From the NCBI GenBank assembly GCA_963774455.1, contig CAVZFD010000005.1:1116001-1180000 (forward strand): a DNA stretch of 64,000 bases. The letters run 5' to 3'. A program made the translations under genes and the position numbers. Source of the DNA: DATFVA01 sp963774455 (lineage in GTDB: Bacteria; Bacteroidota; Ignavibacteria; Ignavibacteriales; Ignavibacteriaceae). Every line of letters starts with the position of its first letter. The stretch's first letter is position 1. Shown here in pieces: positions 52,858 to 61,503 of the stretch. The notes under the pieces were generated by a model, which was not told where the DNA came from, ran no database searches, and saw only the letters and a program-made list of their open reading frames with translations.

Positions 52858-54366
52858 TTAGCTTTTAACTTCCGGTCTCATCTGCGGAAAGAATATTACA
52901 TCTCTGATTGATGACTGATCTGTTAAAAGCATTACCAGTCTGTCTATTCCAACTCCAAGTCCTGCCGTTGGAGGCATACCGTATTCCAATGCACGAATAA
53001 AGTCATCATCAATTCGGTGTGCCTCTTCATCTCCTTCTTCCATCATTTTCTTCTGACCTTCAAAACGATTCCTCTGATCTACTGGGTCATTTAGCTCTGA
53101 GAATGCATTTGATATTTCGCGGCCGGCAACGTATCCTTCAAACCTCTCTACAAGTCCAGGCTTTGTTCTATGCACCTTAGCCAGGGGTGATAATTCCACC
53201 GGATAATCCATAACAAATGTCGGCTGAATTAGTTCAGGCTGAACAGCCGAGCTGAATATTTCATCTATAAGTTTTGCTTTGCCTTCAATAGCATTTATAT
53301 CTATACCCAGTTTTTTTGCTGTAACCTTCAGTTCTTGGACAGATGCAGAAAGTATATCCACACCGGTTTTTTCCTTTATCGAATCAACCATCGAAACCCT
53401 TTTCCATCTGCAGGAAAAATCAATTTTATTTCCTTCGTAGGTAAAGTCATATTTTCCAAATACATCATTACAGATGAATTGTATCATTTTTTCAACAAAA
53501 TCCATCATCCAGTTATAGTCTTTGTATGGAACATACAATTCCATCATTGTGAACTCCGGATTGTGAGTTCTATCCATTCCTTCGTTTCTAAAGTCCTTCG
53601 AGATCTCGTAAACACCATTGAATCCACCAACTATTAACCTTTTAAGATATAATTCATCTGCAATCCTCAGGTAAAACGGAACATCCAGAGTATTATGATG
53701 AGTTGTAAAAGGTCTTGCTGCAGCACCCCCGTATAAAGGTTGAAGTACAGGAGTCTCAACTTCCAGAAATCCGTTGGAATCCAGGAACCTTCTTAATGAA
53801 CTTATTAAGTGGCTTCTTTTAATGAATACATCTTTAATTTGAGGATTAACCACCAGATCAACATAACGCTGACGGTACCTTAACTCCTTATCAGCAAATT
53901 GATCATGTATAACTTTATTTCCCTCTTCGTCGGTTGTTTCCTTGGCAATAGGTAGCGGTCTTAATGTTTTCGAAAGCACCTTAAGAGCCCTGGTATGTAT
54001 TGAAATCTCACCGGTTTTTGTTTTAAATACATACCCCTGTACACCTACAATATCACCAATATCAAGAAGTTTAAAAATATCATAATCATCACCTATATCA
54101 TCTTTTTTCAGATATATCTGAATTCTCCCTGTATGATCCTGGATATGCGCAAAAGAGGCCTTCCCCATTCTCCGGATAGTCATTATTCTGCCGGCAATGC
54201 TTACGTCATTTCGCTGATCCTCCAGGTAGTTTTCTTTTATTGATTGTGAATCCGAATCAACATCAAAGGAATATGCAAATGGTTCAATACCTTTTGATTT
54301 AAGTTGTTCAAGTTCCTCATACCGTCTCTGAATTAATACGTTTAAATCCTGTTGGCTGTTTTCCAC
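52858..54366 (-). CDS. lysS: Lysyl-tRNA synthetase, class II
   Basis: A 502-residue class IIb synthetase. An OB-fold anticodon-binding domain (about 55-160) precedes the catalytic core with motif 1 near LRRFLDSNGFLEVETPVL, motif 2 in KDFRNEGMDRTHNPEF and motif 3 in GLGVGIDRLVMLL. Length is normal. It is followed 33 bases later by the glycosyltransferase and preceded by dacB. Confidence 0.97.
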   Translation of the reverse strand: MENSQQDLNVLIQRRYEELEQLKSKGIEPFAYSFDVDSDSQSIKENYLEDQRNDVSIAGRIMTIRRMGKASFAHIQDHTGRIQIYLKKDDIGDDYDIFKLLDIGDIVGVQGYVFKTKTGEISIHTRALKVLSKTLRPLPIAKETTDEEGNKVIHDQFADKELRYRQRYVDLVVNPQIKDVFIKRSHLISSLRRFLDSNGFLEVETPVLQPLYGGAAARPFTTHHNTLDVPFYLRIADELYLKRLIVGGFNGVYEISKDFRNEGMDRTHNPEFTMMELYVPYKDYNWMMDFVEKMIQFICNDVFGKYDFTYEGNKIDFSCRWKRVSMVDSIKEKTGVDILSASVQELKVTAKKLGIDINAIEGKAKLIDEIFSSAVQPELIQPTFVMDYPVELSPLAKVHRTKPGLVERFEGYVAGREISNAFSELNDPVDQRNRFEGQKKMMEEGDEEAHRIDDDFIRALEYGMPPTAGLGVGIDRLVMLLTDQSSIRDVIFFPQMRPEVKS

Positions 54367-54393
54367 TATACCTCCTGAACCAATTATTAAAGA

Positions 54394-55887
54394 TTATTTC
54401 CTTCTGAAATTTGCCAGCCTTATACAAACCAGGTCTTGTAAATTATCTACCAGTTTATAAGGCACAAGGAAATTATTTGCAATTATAGAAAAAGCGATAG
54501 GTTCATTGTCTCCTGTAAAGGCATAACCGGAAAGACTCCTTACTGCATCAAGATACCCGGTTTTCGCCCGAACCTTATTTGTTGCTTTTGTATTCTTCAT
54601 TCTTTTACCAAGTGTACCGTCAACCCCTGCAATTGGTAATGAATTAAAAAATGGTATAAAATATCTGCTTTTATACATGTAATTTAAAAGGGTAACAAAT
54701 TGTCCCGGAGCTGAAAGGTTTAGTCTCGAAAGTCCGCTTCCGTCAGCTATAACCATATTGTCAGGATCTATTCCCATATCCTGAATTACATCATGCATTG
54801 CTTCGACACCTGTATCTATACTGCCGAAATCCCTCTCTTCAAAACCTATTGTTTTAATCAACTGTTCAGCAAAAAAATTTTCGCTGTTTTTGTTGATAAC
54901 CTTTATAATTTCCTTAAACGGCAGAGAGTACCATGTAAATAATTTTTTTATAAGATTTAGCGAAATAGGACCAGCAGCTGCATCGATATCTATCGGATAT
55001 CCTTTTACTTCAATACCTCTTTCTTCCAATACTTTTTTTAGTACAACCATTGCGTACTGAGTGGGGTTATTCACCGTAACGAATGTCTGGACTGAATCTC
55101 CCTGATGAATTACGCCGAAAACATTTACAAGGTTGGTTCCTCTCTCCCTGTAAACATCTATACTGCTTGCAGAATCTCCATCCACAACCTGAATATTATT
55201 ATTAATCACCATGTAATTAACATCTGGCAGTATAGAAATAAATGCTTTATTTGAATCAGTTGTTACATCGATGTTTACGACATTATCATTAAATGAAATT
55301 GCACCGGAAGGTGCTTCGAACCAGTAGCTTTCAAGATCCCATGGCCAACCTTTTCCAAATGGTTTATCATCAAAATCGTCGTCATATCCGACTATATTGC
55401 CTGTAATTTCATCAATCCCCATTGCAGAGAGCGAATCAGCCCAGTCCTCATAAACCTTAAACATATTATTATTATAAAATCTTCCTGATATTGTTGGATC
55501 TCCCTGCCCCTCAATTACGAGGTCACCATCCAGCACCGAACCATCTACATTCCCATTCATAAATATGTTTGTAGAAAATCTGTATTCCGGGCCAAGAAGA
55601 AATAGTCCGGCTGCAGTTGTAAAAAGTTTTAGGTCAGAAGCCGGTATAAAGAGCTTATTTTCATTTCTTTTATAAAAATACTCACCTGTTTCAAGAGATT
55701 GAATTACAACACCCCACTGTGCAGTACTAAAATTGGGATCATTAAACAGATCATCCATATCACGCCAGAATTCAGGGATAGTTGAAAAAGAATACTTGGG
55801 GACAGTATCCTGATTTATCTCCTGAGCTAAATTGAGGGATGCTGAAGTGAACAATAACATTGTTAGTATTGTAATTCTACCTGCCAT
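54394..55887 (-). CDS. dacB: D-alanyl-D-alanine carboxypeptidase/endopeptidase (PBP4, DacB)
   Basis: A 497-residue periplasmic serine peptidase of family S13. Signal peptide about 1-21 (LNLAQ). Active-site motifs: SxxK at Ser84-Lys87 (ASDLK), SxN as NSEN, and KTG in RAKTGYLDAVRS. The class-specific extra domains between SxxK and SxN are present. It trims or cleaves peptidoglycan cross-links. It overlaps rluB by 11 bases. Confidence 0.95.
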   Translation of the reverse strand: MAGRITILTMLLFTSASLNLAQEINQDTVPKYSFSTIPEFWRDMDDLFNDPNFSTAQWGVVIQSLETGEYFYKRNENKLFIPASDLKLFTTAAGLFLLGPEYRFSTNIFMNGNVDGSVLDGDLVIEGQGDPTISGRFYNNNMFKVYEDWADSLSAMGIDEITGNIVGYDDDFDDKPFGKGWPWDLESYWFEAPSGAISFNDNVVNIDVTTDSNKAFISILPDVNYMVINNNIQVVDGDSASSIDVYRERGTNLVNVFGVIHQGDSVQTFVTVNNPTQYAMVVLKKVLEERGIEVKGYPIDIDAAAGPISLNLIKKLFTWYSLPFKEIIKVINKNSENFFAEQLIKTIGFEERDFGSIDTGVEAMHDVIQDMGIDPDNMVIADGSGLSRLNLSAPGQFVTLLNYMYKSRYFIPFFNSLPIAGVDGTLGKRMKNTKATNKVRAKTGYLDAVRSLSGYAFTGDNEPIAFSIIANNFLVPYKLVDNLQDLVCIRLANFRRK

Positions 55888-56581
55888 ATTTTTCTGTAAT
55901 TAACCTTATTTCCTGGTCTGTTAATTTCCTATATTTTCCGTTAGTTATATCAGCTTTAATTCCCGCAAAGCTGGTCCTGTCGAGTGCGAGTACTTTATAA
56001 CCTAAAGCTCCGAACATATTTTTAACAAAATGATTTCTTCCTTCAACGGCAGTAACTCTTAAATGAGAATAGTTGTTTCTGCTGAGAGCAATGATTTTGA
56101 CAAATTTCCCTTTAGATCCTTTAATAAAAATCCCTTTGAGAAGTTTTTCGCAATCTTCAGCCAGGAGAGGTCTATCTAGTTTAACCTCATATTCTCGCGG
56201 AACTTTATTGCCTGGATGTGTTAGCAGTTGTGAAAAATCACCGTCATTTGTAAGTACTAGTACACCGGTAGTGTTATAATCCAGTCTTCCTACAGGGTAT
56301 ATTCTTTCATTTGTTTTAATTAGGTCTACAACTGTCTTCCTGTCTTTTTCATCACTAGTTGTGGTGACAACACCGGCAGGTTTATTCAAAAGATAATACA
56401 AAGGTTTCCTAGATTTGATTTTTTCCCCGTCGAGCGAGATTTCATCTTTCCCCGGATCAATCTTAAATGCCAGATCCGTAATAGTTCTGGAATTGACTGT
56501 CACTCTGCCCTGTAATATTAATTCTTCAGCCTTACGCCTTGAGGTAATACCAGTTCCGGCTATAAATTTATTCAGTCTCAT
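55877..56581 (-). CDS. rluB: 23S rRNA pseudouridine synthase B type
   Basis: A 234-residue RsuA/RluB-type enzyme. It has an S4 RNA-binding domain at the start (MRLNKFIAGTGITSRRKAEE) and a catalytic domain with GRLDYNTTGVLVLTNDGDF, whose Asp is the nucleophile. I use ATG 56581; upstream in-frame codons to 56629 lie inside scpB and give an implausible basic extension. It overlaps scpB by 14 bases and dacB by 11. The exact rRNA site (RluB, RluE, RluF) is not certain. Confidence 0.92.
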   Translation of the reverse strand: MRLNKFIAGTGITSRRKAEELILQGRVTVNSRTITDLAFKIDPGKDEISLDGEKIKSRKPLYYLLNKPAGVVTTTSDEKDRKTVVDLIKTNERIYPVGRLDYNTTGVLVLTNDGDFSQLLTHPGNKVPREYEVKLDRPLLAEDCEKLLKGIFIKGSKGKFVKIIALSRNNYSHLRVTAVEGRNHFVKNMFGALGYKVLALDRTSFAGIKADITNGKYRKLTDQEIRLITEKYGR

Positions 56582-57221
56582 CATTCTCCGACTCTTCTTC
56601 CTGCATTTCATTCTCAGCTGTTTCTTCAAGCATATTCATCATAATTTTTCTTTTCTGTTCAATAAAGTCTTCATCCTGCATTATTTCATCAATTTCTCTG
56701 GGTTTGGGAAGATCGCTTATCCGGTTCAACGCAAAATATTTAAGGAATTCTTCTGTTGTGCCGTAAAGGAGCGGCCGGCCAATGCTTTCAGCCCTCCCGG
56801 TTATGGTTATCAGTTTCTTTTCCAGCAAAGTATTAAGAATATAATCTGAATTTACTCCCCTGATAGTTTCAAGTTCAGGTTTAGTTATAGGCTGTTTATA
56901 AGCAATTATTGAGAGAGTTTCCAGGGCTGCTTGGCTTAAACGGCGTTTGCTTTTTTCAGAGGACATAAACCCGATATATTTGGCATATTCCTTCGTACTT
57001 GCAAAAAGATAGCCGTTAGCAATTGCTATAACCCTGAAGGCTAAATTACCTTCTTCATATCTTTTGTTTAATTCAGAAATACAATTTTCAATGTCATTCT
57101 GTGATATCTGAATTTCATCACCGTCAATACCTTTTACTGCCCGGATGATTTCTCCGGCGTTTAATGGTTCGTCGGATGAAAATATGAGAGCTTCAATTAC
57201 TGAGTTGTATATTTGTTCCAT
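56568..57221 (-). CDS. scpB: Segregation and condensation protein ScpB
   Basis: A 217-residue winged-helix kite protein of the SMC-ScpAB complex that compacts DNA at replication origins. Motifs: IEALIFSSDEPLNAGEI, LSQAALETLSIIAYKQPITK and GRPLLYGTTEEFLKYF. The acidic C-terminus continues to the end. It is paired with scpA one base upstream and overlaps rluB. Confidence 0.95.
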   Translation of the reverse strand: MEQIYNSVIEALIFSSDEPLNAGEIIRAVKGIDGDEIQISQNDIENCISELNKRYEEGNLAFRVIAIANGYLFASTKEYAKYIGFMSSEKSKRRLSQAALETLSIIAYKQPITKPELETIRGVNSDYILNTLLEKKLITITGRAESIGRPLLYGTTEEFLKYFALNRISDLPKPREIDEIMQDEDFIEQKRKIMMNMLEETAENEMQEEESENDETE

Positions 57222-57222
57222 T

Positions 57223-57933
57223 TTAGATCTTTACCAGTACGAAATCGTTGAATTCGGATGATTCTTTTATTCCAATACTACCAGATTTAGTCATTTCTAA
57301 AAGTGCAATAAATGTTACCACAATCCTGATTTTATCTTTGATACCTTCAACAAGCGTCAGAAAGTGCAGCTCACCGGATTCCGAGAGCTTATCCAGAATA
57401 AACTGGATCTGCTGATCAATAGTGACATTGACCTTTACAACATTGTGTACCGGGACTTCTTTCAGTCCCTCTATAGCCTTTTTAAATGCTCTGGTGAGAT
57501 CGTATATCGTAACATTTTTCAGCAGGGTATCATATTCAGGAGGGGCTTCCTTTTCGTCTGCCGAGTAATTTCCGCGGAAATTCAATTTTCTTTGTTCAGA
57601 TTCGAGCAGAGAAAGTTCTTCGGCCATTTCTTTATATCTTTTATATTCAAGAAGAGCCTGTACAAGTTCATCTCTTGGATCTATCTCCTCACCTTTTTCA
57701 TCAATCTCTCTGGGCAGGAGCATCCTTACCTTAATGTGCATTAATGTCGATGCCATCAGAATAAAGTCGCCTGCAACTTCAAGGTCAAGACTTTTTATCA
57801 AGTTCACATAATCTAGGAACTCTTTAGTAATGCTGGATATGGGAATATCATAGATATTCAATTCATCTCTTTTTATAAAAAAGAGAAGTAGATCCAGTGG
57901 TCCTTCAAAATGATCCAGTTTGATCTTATACAA
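57223..57933 (-). CDS. scpA: Segregation and condensation protein ScpA
   Basis: A 236-residue kleisin. The N-terminal SMC-neck-binding part is seen as HFEGPLDLLLFFIKRDELNIYDIP, followed by AGDFILMASTLMHIKVRMLL and, at the C-terminal winged helix, IRIVVTFIALLEMTKSGSI. It joins the SMC heads. It sits 3 bases after trpS and before scpB, the usual scpA-scpB pairing. smc is not in the window. Confidence 0.95.
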   Translation of the reverse strand: MYKIKLDHFEGPLDLLLFFIKRDELNIYDIPISSITKEFLDYVNLIKSLDLEVAGDFILMASTLMHIKVRMLLPREIDEKGEEIDPRDELVQALLEYKRYKEMAEELSLLESEQRKLNFRGNYSADEKEAPPEYDTLLKNVTIYDLTRAFKKAIEGLKEVPVHNVVKVNVTIDQQIQFILDKLSESGELHFLTLVEGIKDKIRIVVTFIALLEMTKSGSIGIKESSEFNDFVLVKI

Positions 57934-57936
57934 GCA

Positions 57937-58917
57937 CTATCCCAGTCTCATTTTTTCATGTACTTCCTGCATCGTCTGACGGGCGATTTCTTTCCCGCGC
58001 TTTTCACCATCTTCCAAAATATCGTCCACCACATCAGGATGATCCTCGTAGTATTTTCTCTTTACCCTTATAGGTTCCAGAAACTCCGATATTTTTGATG
58101 CACAGTTCATCTTACAATCAAAACATCCAAGGGCTCCAGAGCGGCATCCTGCCTCAATTTCCGGAACTTCATCAGGATTGAATTTTTTATGATACGCAAA
58201 CACAAGGCAGATATCAGGATTTCCAGGATCGCCTTTTCTGATTTTCTGAGGATCCGTAACCGCCTTTTTCATTTTTGCCTTTATGGTTCCGGGATCATCT
58301 GAAAGCAAAATAGTGTTTCCAAGAGACTTGCTCATTTTAGCATTACCGTCTATCCCTGGAAGTCTGGCAAATTTTGTTAAAAGGGGCTCCGGTTCGGGAA
58401 AAACCTCACCATACTGATTGTTGAATTTCCTGGCAATTTCTCTTGAGATCTCAACGTGAGGCACCTGGTCCTCTCCTACAGGTACGTAGTTTCCTTTGTA
58501 AAGTAGAATGTCTGCTGCCTGGAGAACCGGGTAACCAAGGTGTCCGAATATTACAGTATCGATCTTTAAATCTCTTGCCTGTTCCTTAACTGTGGGATTC
58601 CTTTCGAGACGGTTTACAGTGATGAGCATACTGAAAATAAGGTTCAATTCAGTATGTTCTTTTATCTGCGATTGCCTGAACATAGGACTTTTTACCGGAT
58701 TCAGTCCTGACGCAAGCCAGTCGATCAGCATTTCAGTCGAATTTTCGTGAATATCTGAAGTATCAAGGTTTGTTGTCAACACATGATAATCGGCTATAAG
58801 GTGAAAGTTCTGGTATTGATCCTGAAGTTTCACCCAATTTTCCAGTGCTCCGACATAATGTCCTATATGAAGTCTTCCGGTAGGGCGCATTCCGCTAAGT
58901 ATTCGTTTTTTCTGCAT
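57937..58917 (-). CDS. trpS: Tryptophanyl-tRNA synthetase
   Basis: A 326-residue class Ic synthetase. The HIGH-type motif is in GRLHIGHYVGAL, and KMSKS in NAKMSKSLGN. Length and order match bacterial TrpS. Four Cys residues near 245-265 (SGALGCFDCKMNCASK) could bind zinc or an iron-sulfur cluster, as in some thermophilic TrpS proteins. It precedes scpA by 3 bases. Confidence 0.96.
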   Translation of the reverse strand: MQKKRILSGMRPTGRLHIGHYVGALENWVKLQDQYQNFHLIADYHVLTTNLDTSDIHENSTEMLIDWLASGLNPVKSPMFRQSQIKEHTELNLIFSMLITVNRLERNPTVKEQARDLKIDTVIFGHLGYPVLQAADILLYKGNYVPVGEDQVPHVEISREIARKFNNQYGEVFPEPEPLLTKFARLPGIDGNAKMSKSLGNTILLSDDPGTIKAKMKKAVTDPQKIRKGDPGNPDICLVFAYHKKFNPDEVPEIEAGCRSGALGCFDCKMNCASKISEFLEPIRVKRKYYEDHPDVVDDILEDGEKRGKEIARQTMQEVHEKMRLG

Positions 58918-58995
58918 TATAAAAGGCTATTCTTTGGAATTGTGCCGCTAAAAATAACAATATTGAAGGAAATAAACCTATTAATAATTATGGGA

Positions 58996-59495
58996 TCAGG
59001 AGAGATAAAGGTAAGGTTTCCAGTTTTCATCAAGTTTCCCCACTACGTGTTTTATGAACATAATATGGCTTGGTTTAAAAGGTCTGCCTGAAAGGTTCAT
59101 ATTCGCTTCTTCCGGAGTTCTGTCGCCTTTTTTGTTATTGCACACGGTACAGGCGCAGACAAGATTTTCCCATGAATCAGTACCTCCTCTCGCTCTTGGA
59201 ATAACATGGTCAATTGTTAAAGGCAGATCGCCCCTTCCGCAGTATGAACATTTGTAAGAATCTCTTCTGAGAATATTTTTTCTTGTAAGAACTACCTTTT
59301 TATACGGTACATTTATGTACCGGTTGAGACGGATGACGCTTGGCCAGGGAAAAATATGAGTTACTGAATGAAGGGATTTACGCTTGTCGTCGAGGACCAT
59401 CTCGGCCTTTCCCATATAAATGAGAATGATGGCTTTTTTGATATTACAAACAGTGACTGGTTCATAACTTTGATTTAATATTAGAACCTTAGCAT
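58996..59495 (-). CDS. HNH endonuclease family protein, start region frameshifted
   Basis: The conserved HNH motif is CSYCGRGDLPLTIDHVIPRA ... CNNKKGD, with zinc-binding Cys pairs. The ATG-initiated ORF is 58996-59415 (139 residues), but the same frame continues upstream with clear family sequence (KVLILNQSYEPVTVCNIKK) to 59490 and has no ATG, GTG or TTG before an in-frame stop. An ATG at 59495 (or 59534) lies in the neighbouring frame, so one base seems missing between 59488 and 59534. With it, the protein is about 166 residues. It could repair, restrict or nick DNA; the family role is unknown. Confidence 0.8.
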
Positions 59496-59538
59496 TGAGT
59501 TTTCCGTTTGTGTGTTTACCAGGTTCGAAGACATCCTC

Positions 59539-59730
59539 CTACTTATTTTTTCTATCCTGTAGAGCAAAGTATATCCGGAATATTAATCTGATCACCAGAA
59601 GAAGAATACTAGACCCAAGAATATAATAATACCATTCAACAGGAATTGTTTTTGTGAGCATCAGAATAAGTAAAATAAAGACTATTCCGATAGCTGTATA
59701 ACTAAAAATTTCAAACTTTTTTCGATTCAA
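59539..59730 (-). CDS. Small two-helix membrane protein
   Basis: A 63-residue protein with two membrane helices (about 9-27 and 33-53) and basic ends (MNRKK, QDRKNK). It begins after a 100-base leader and ends just before the HNH gene. I do not recognise it. Real coding is supported by the hydrophobic pattern and the position within a co-directional cluster, but such short ORFs can be chance. Confidence 0.5.
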   Translation of the reverse strand: MNRKKFEIFSYTAIGIVFILLILMLTKTIPVEWYYYILGSSILLLVIRLIFRIYFALQDRKNK

Positions 59731-59834
59731 TTTCGCCTTGATTAATAAATCTTAGTATTTACCGTGTAAAATTAAATTTACCCGGATAATTATTCAATTC
59801 AGAAATAAGATATTTTTTGAGGGGCTGTTACTTA

Positions 59835-60212
59835 TTACAAATTTTTATAGATAATTGCCACGCAGGCAACATAATCCCTGGAATGACTCATTGAAATTTT
59901 AAGGCTCTCTTTTTCCTTCAGGAAACGGTTAAACTCACCATGAAGGGTTACTATAGGGAGTCCGTTGGGTTCATTTGAGATCTCAATGCTCTGCCAGGTC
60001 AGGTTCTCGTGCCAGCCAGAGGCCATTGCTTTATACACAGCTTCCTTCGCTGCAAACCGGGCGGCAAGATGCTGATACTTATTGCTTTTACTTAAACAGT
60101 ATTCAAGTTCTTTTTCGGTAAATACTTTTTTCAAAAAATGGTCGCCGTAGTCATCCACACTTCTCTTTATTCTGTCTATTTCTATAATATCTATTCCAAC
60201 ACCTAGTATCAT
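59835..60212 (-). CDS. acpS: Holo-[acyl-carrier-protein] synthase
   Basis: A 125-residue trimeric AcpS that transfers the 4'-phosphopantetheine arm from CoA to acyl carrier protein. Motifs: LGVGIDIIEIDRI with the metal-binding Asp, and ARFAAKEAVYKAM with the Glu and Lys of the active site. The length is standard. It follows the MlaD gene by 21 bases. Confidence 0.95.
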   Translation of the reverse strand: MILGVGIDIIEIDRIKRSVDDYGDHFLKKVFTEKELEYCLSKSNKYQHLAARFAAKEAVYKAMASGWHENLTWQSIEISNEPNGLPIVTLHGEFNRFLKEKESLKISMSHSRDYVACVAIIYKNL

Positions 60213-60233
60213 ATAATAGGACCGGAAAAATGT

Positions 60234-61148
60234 TTAGAAAAGATCAACATTGGCATCGACATTAATTCCTTCTCCTTTCAACTGTTCGGTCAGAATTCTT
60301 GTAAGCTCTTTCACCTCCTTAAGCGTTCCGGCAAGATCATTATACAGGTTTTCATCATACAGAAGTTTCCCAAGATTGTTTTTGCGGGCCACCGTTTCAT
60401 CGGCAAGAGTATTAAGCCTGGCAAGCAAAGAATCAGATCTCAGGATTACGATATTCAGTCCCAATATAGAATTTTGGATTGATTCTTTATTATTGCGGAT
60501 GAGTTCTTTCGCATCATTCGTCATATCCACAGTATTTGAGGTTATTTTTCTCAGATCCTCCTGGTTACGGTCAATGAGCGTATTCAGTTTATGGGTTAAA
60601 TCCTTAAGATTTGCAAACGAAGATTTAATATTTTCATTCAGTTGCTGATCAGTGAGATAATTGTTCAGTGAAGTAAGCGTTACTTTAACATCCTTTATTG
60701 TTCCGTTGAGGTCTTCCTGCATTTTCCCAAGCATTGACATAACCCCTGGAATATCAGCATTAAAGCTCCCCTGCTGAATTTTATTGTAATCAATCTGTTC
60801 GGAAGCATCGCCTGGAGAAATGTTTATCTTTTTCCCACCCATTAAATCAAGCATAGAAACAGCAAATTCAGCATCCTTCTTCAAATCAACATCTGAATCA
60901 AGTTTAACTTTTACAATGACATCTTCAGATTCAATTTTAAATTCCTCGACGCTTCCCTTGCGTACGCCGTTTACCGTTACCGGATCTCCTAATTCGAGTC
61001 CTGCGACAGTAGGAAATTTTATATCCAGATATTTGTCGTTGGCAGAGAATGAAAAATTCTTTGCCCATCCGAGCACCCACAGAAAAAGCAGCGTACCCGC
61101 AATTACCATAATGCCGACTTTAATTTCTGTTTTACTCTGGTCTTTCAT
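60234..61148 (-). CDS. MCE/MlaD-family lipid-transport protein
   Basis: A 304-residue inner-membrane-anchored periplasmic protein. One membrane helix (about 11-27) is followed by an MCE domain (about 38-115, KFPTVAGLELGDPVTVNGVRKG) and a long helical region (about 130-290) rich in Asn, Asp and Leu, suggesting a coiled-coil tunnel. MCE proteins carry phospholipids between membranes with MlaE/MlaF partners; none are adjacent. Neighbours are acpS and a small membrane protein. It overlaps the latter by 4 bases. Confidence 0.88.
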   Translation of the reverse strand: MKDQSKTEIKVGIMVIAGTLLFLWVLGWAKNFSFSANDKYLDIKFPTVAGLELGDPVTVNGVRKGSVEEFKIESEDVIVKVKLDSDVDLKKDAEFAVSMLDLMGGKKINISPGDASEQIDYNKIQQGSFNADIPGVMSMLGKMQEDLNGTIKDVKVTLTSLNNYLTDQQLNENIKSSFANLKDLTHKLNTLIDRNQEDLRKITSNTVDMTNDAKELIRNNKESIQNSILGLNIVILRSDSLLARLNTLADETVARKNNLGKLLYDENLYNDLAGTLKEVKELTRILTEQLKGEGINVDANVDLF

Positions 61149-61498
61149 TTTATTGCTTTAAGTTTATTGGAAATTGCTTTAAGTTCAGTGTCGGATATTA
61201 CGCTGTCAGCTGCGGCAGCGCGAACCATCTTCATTATTCTCCCGATTTCTTCTTTACCTGGTAAATCCTTCAGCTTCTCACTAACGAGATATAATCTTAA
61301 AGAATCCTTCAATTCAGTTTTCTCCGGTGTATCCTTAACATAATCAAAATTGTCATTCCAGTTATCCAAAAAAGCCTCTGTGAATATTTTTTTACCACTT
61401 TCAAAAAATAGACCGGATTTATGCTGCACAATATACGCAATAGCAGCAACTATAATGGTCAGTGCGATAATTGATTTAAGGAAACAACCAGGTTTCAT
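61145..61498 (-). CDS. Hypothetical single-helix periplasmic protein next to MlaD
   Basis: A 117-residue protein with an N-terminal membrane helix (about 8-24) and a charged helical region. The last 35 residues (GRIMKMVRAAAADSVISDTE) resemble the short helix pairs of TerB-type modules only vaguely. The 4-base overlap with the MlaD gene suggests a joint role, perhaps an MCE accessory subunit, but this is inference from gene order. An alternative is a truncated lipoprotein-like anchor. Confidence 0.6.
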   Translation of the reverse strand: MKPGCFLKSIIALTIIVAAIAYIVQHKSGLFFESGKKIFTEAFLDNWNDNFDYVKDTPEKTELKDSLRLYLVSEKLKDLPGKEEIGRIMKMVRAAAADSVISDTELKAISNKLKAIK

Positions 61499-61503
61499 TT
61501 AGG

